Assembly: GCF_001591665.1 (NCBI RefSeq)
Contig: NZ_BCVI01000039.1
Span: 1-64,000 of the forward strand
Direction: 5' to 3'
Source of the DNA: Neobacillus soli NBRC 102451
Lineage (GTDB): Bacteria; Bacillota; Bacilli; Bacillales; Cytobacillaceae
Length of the DNA: 64,000 nt
Shown here piece by piece: positions 63,828 through 64,000 of the stretch. The notes beneath the pieces are model-generated. The model made no database searches and was not told the origin of the DNA. It worked only from the letters and a program-made list of their open reading frames with translations. The translations under genes and the position numbers were made by a program. The stretch's first letter is position 1, and each line of letters begins with the position of its first letter.

Positions 63828-63858
63828 ATACAACGGTTAATTAAAGGGATGAAATAAA

Positions 63859-64000
63859 ATGCTAAGTAATGAGTTGTTGATCCTTTCAATCCTAACCTTG
63901 GCGATGATAGGAATATTGGGAATCATATTAGTTTACTTAATGATTCGTAAAGCAATGGATATAAAGATAAGTAAGAGGATCGATCACTGCAAAGAAAAAT
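63859..64000 (+). CDS. Partial gene for a small membrane protein (cut by window end)
   Basis: The open frame starts at ATG 63859 behind AAAGGGATGAAATAA. Its 47 visible codons encode one hydrophobic helix (LLILSILTLAMIGILGIILV) followed by a basic stretch (RKAMDIKISKRIDHCKEK). The frame runs off the window, so length and family are unknown. Confidence 0.6.
   Translation, partial: MLSNELLILSILTLAMIGILGIILVYLMIRKAMDIKISKRIDHCKEK

Overview
The window looks like a chromosomal segment of a low-GC, spore-forming Bacillaceae bacterium (Bacillus, Neobacillus or a close relative). The evidence is the prkA-yhbH sporulation pair preceded by queG-yhbB-trmL in the Bacillus subtilis order, a nagA-nagB-nagR operon, a CalY/TasA-type protein, strong AAGGAGG-type ribosome binding sites and many GTG/TTG starts. 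It has two tRNA genes (Leu-CAA and Gly-UCC), no rRNA, no CRISPR array and no intact insertion sequence.

Layout. 1-5.4 kb: tRNA-Leu, an integrase remnant, a secreted M14 metallocarboxypeptidase, a multi-hairpin repeat-like element, calY and a membrane-anchored protein of unknown function. 5.5-13.5 kb: tRNA-Gly and housekeeping or sporulation genes. 13.6-21.2 kb: N-acetylglucosamine catabolism (nagABR with its operator), a CAP-domain lipoprotein, a sensor kinase, a diguanylate cyclase and an FMN azoreductase. 21.4-38.3 kb: a polysaccharide or sugar-acid uptake locus. It has three large exported multidomain proteins, two of which carry a xylose-isomerase-like TIM barrel outside the cell, plus a LacI-family regulator read from an apparent CTG start, a TctABC transporter and two Gfo/Idh/MocA oxidoreductases. 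Perfect GTAAACGTTTAC operators flank the exported genes. 38.6-55.4 kb: a sugar-acid catabolic block with two paralogous ROK repressors, uxaC, gndA, an AraC regulator, a decaying TIM-barrel/oxidoreductase module, and a LarA-superfamily (nickel-pincer) gene with larE, larB, larC1, larC2, an SDR dehydrogenase, gluconokinase and a nickel transporter. 55.4-64 kb: transporters, a metallophosphoesterase, a cupin under a Fur-like box, an MMPL exporter, deoC, a DUF3189 protein and a pyrroline-5-carboxylate reductase.

Main inference. uxaC (glucuronate to fructuronate), a UxuB-type SDR (fructuronate to D-mannonate), a LarA-like nickel-pincer 2-epimerase (D-mannonate to D-gluconate, which differ only at C2), gluconokinase and gndA would form a complete route from D-glucuronate to ribulose-5-phosphate. 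It would bypass mannonate dehydratase and the KDG branch, and no uxuA, kdgK or kdgA is seen here. The same near-perfect 25-bp palindrome lies just downstream of the promoters of both the uxaC unit and the larA unit, each divergent from a ROK gene. Cofactor genes and a nickel importer sit in the same block. The pathway is inferred from gene identity and context and has not been shown biochemically here.
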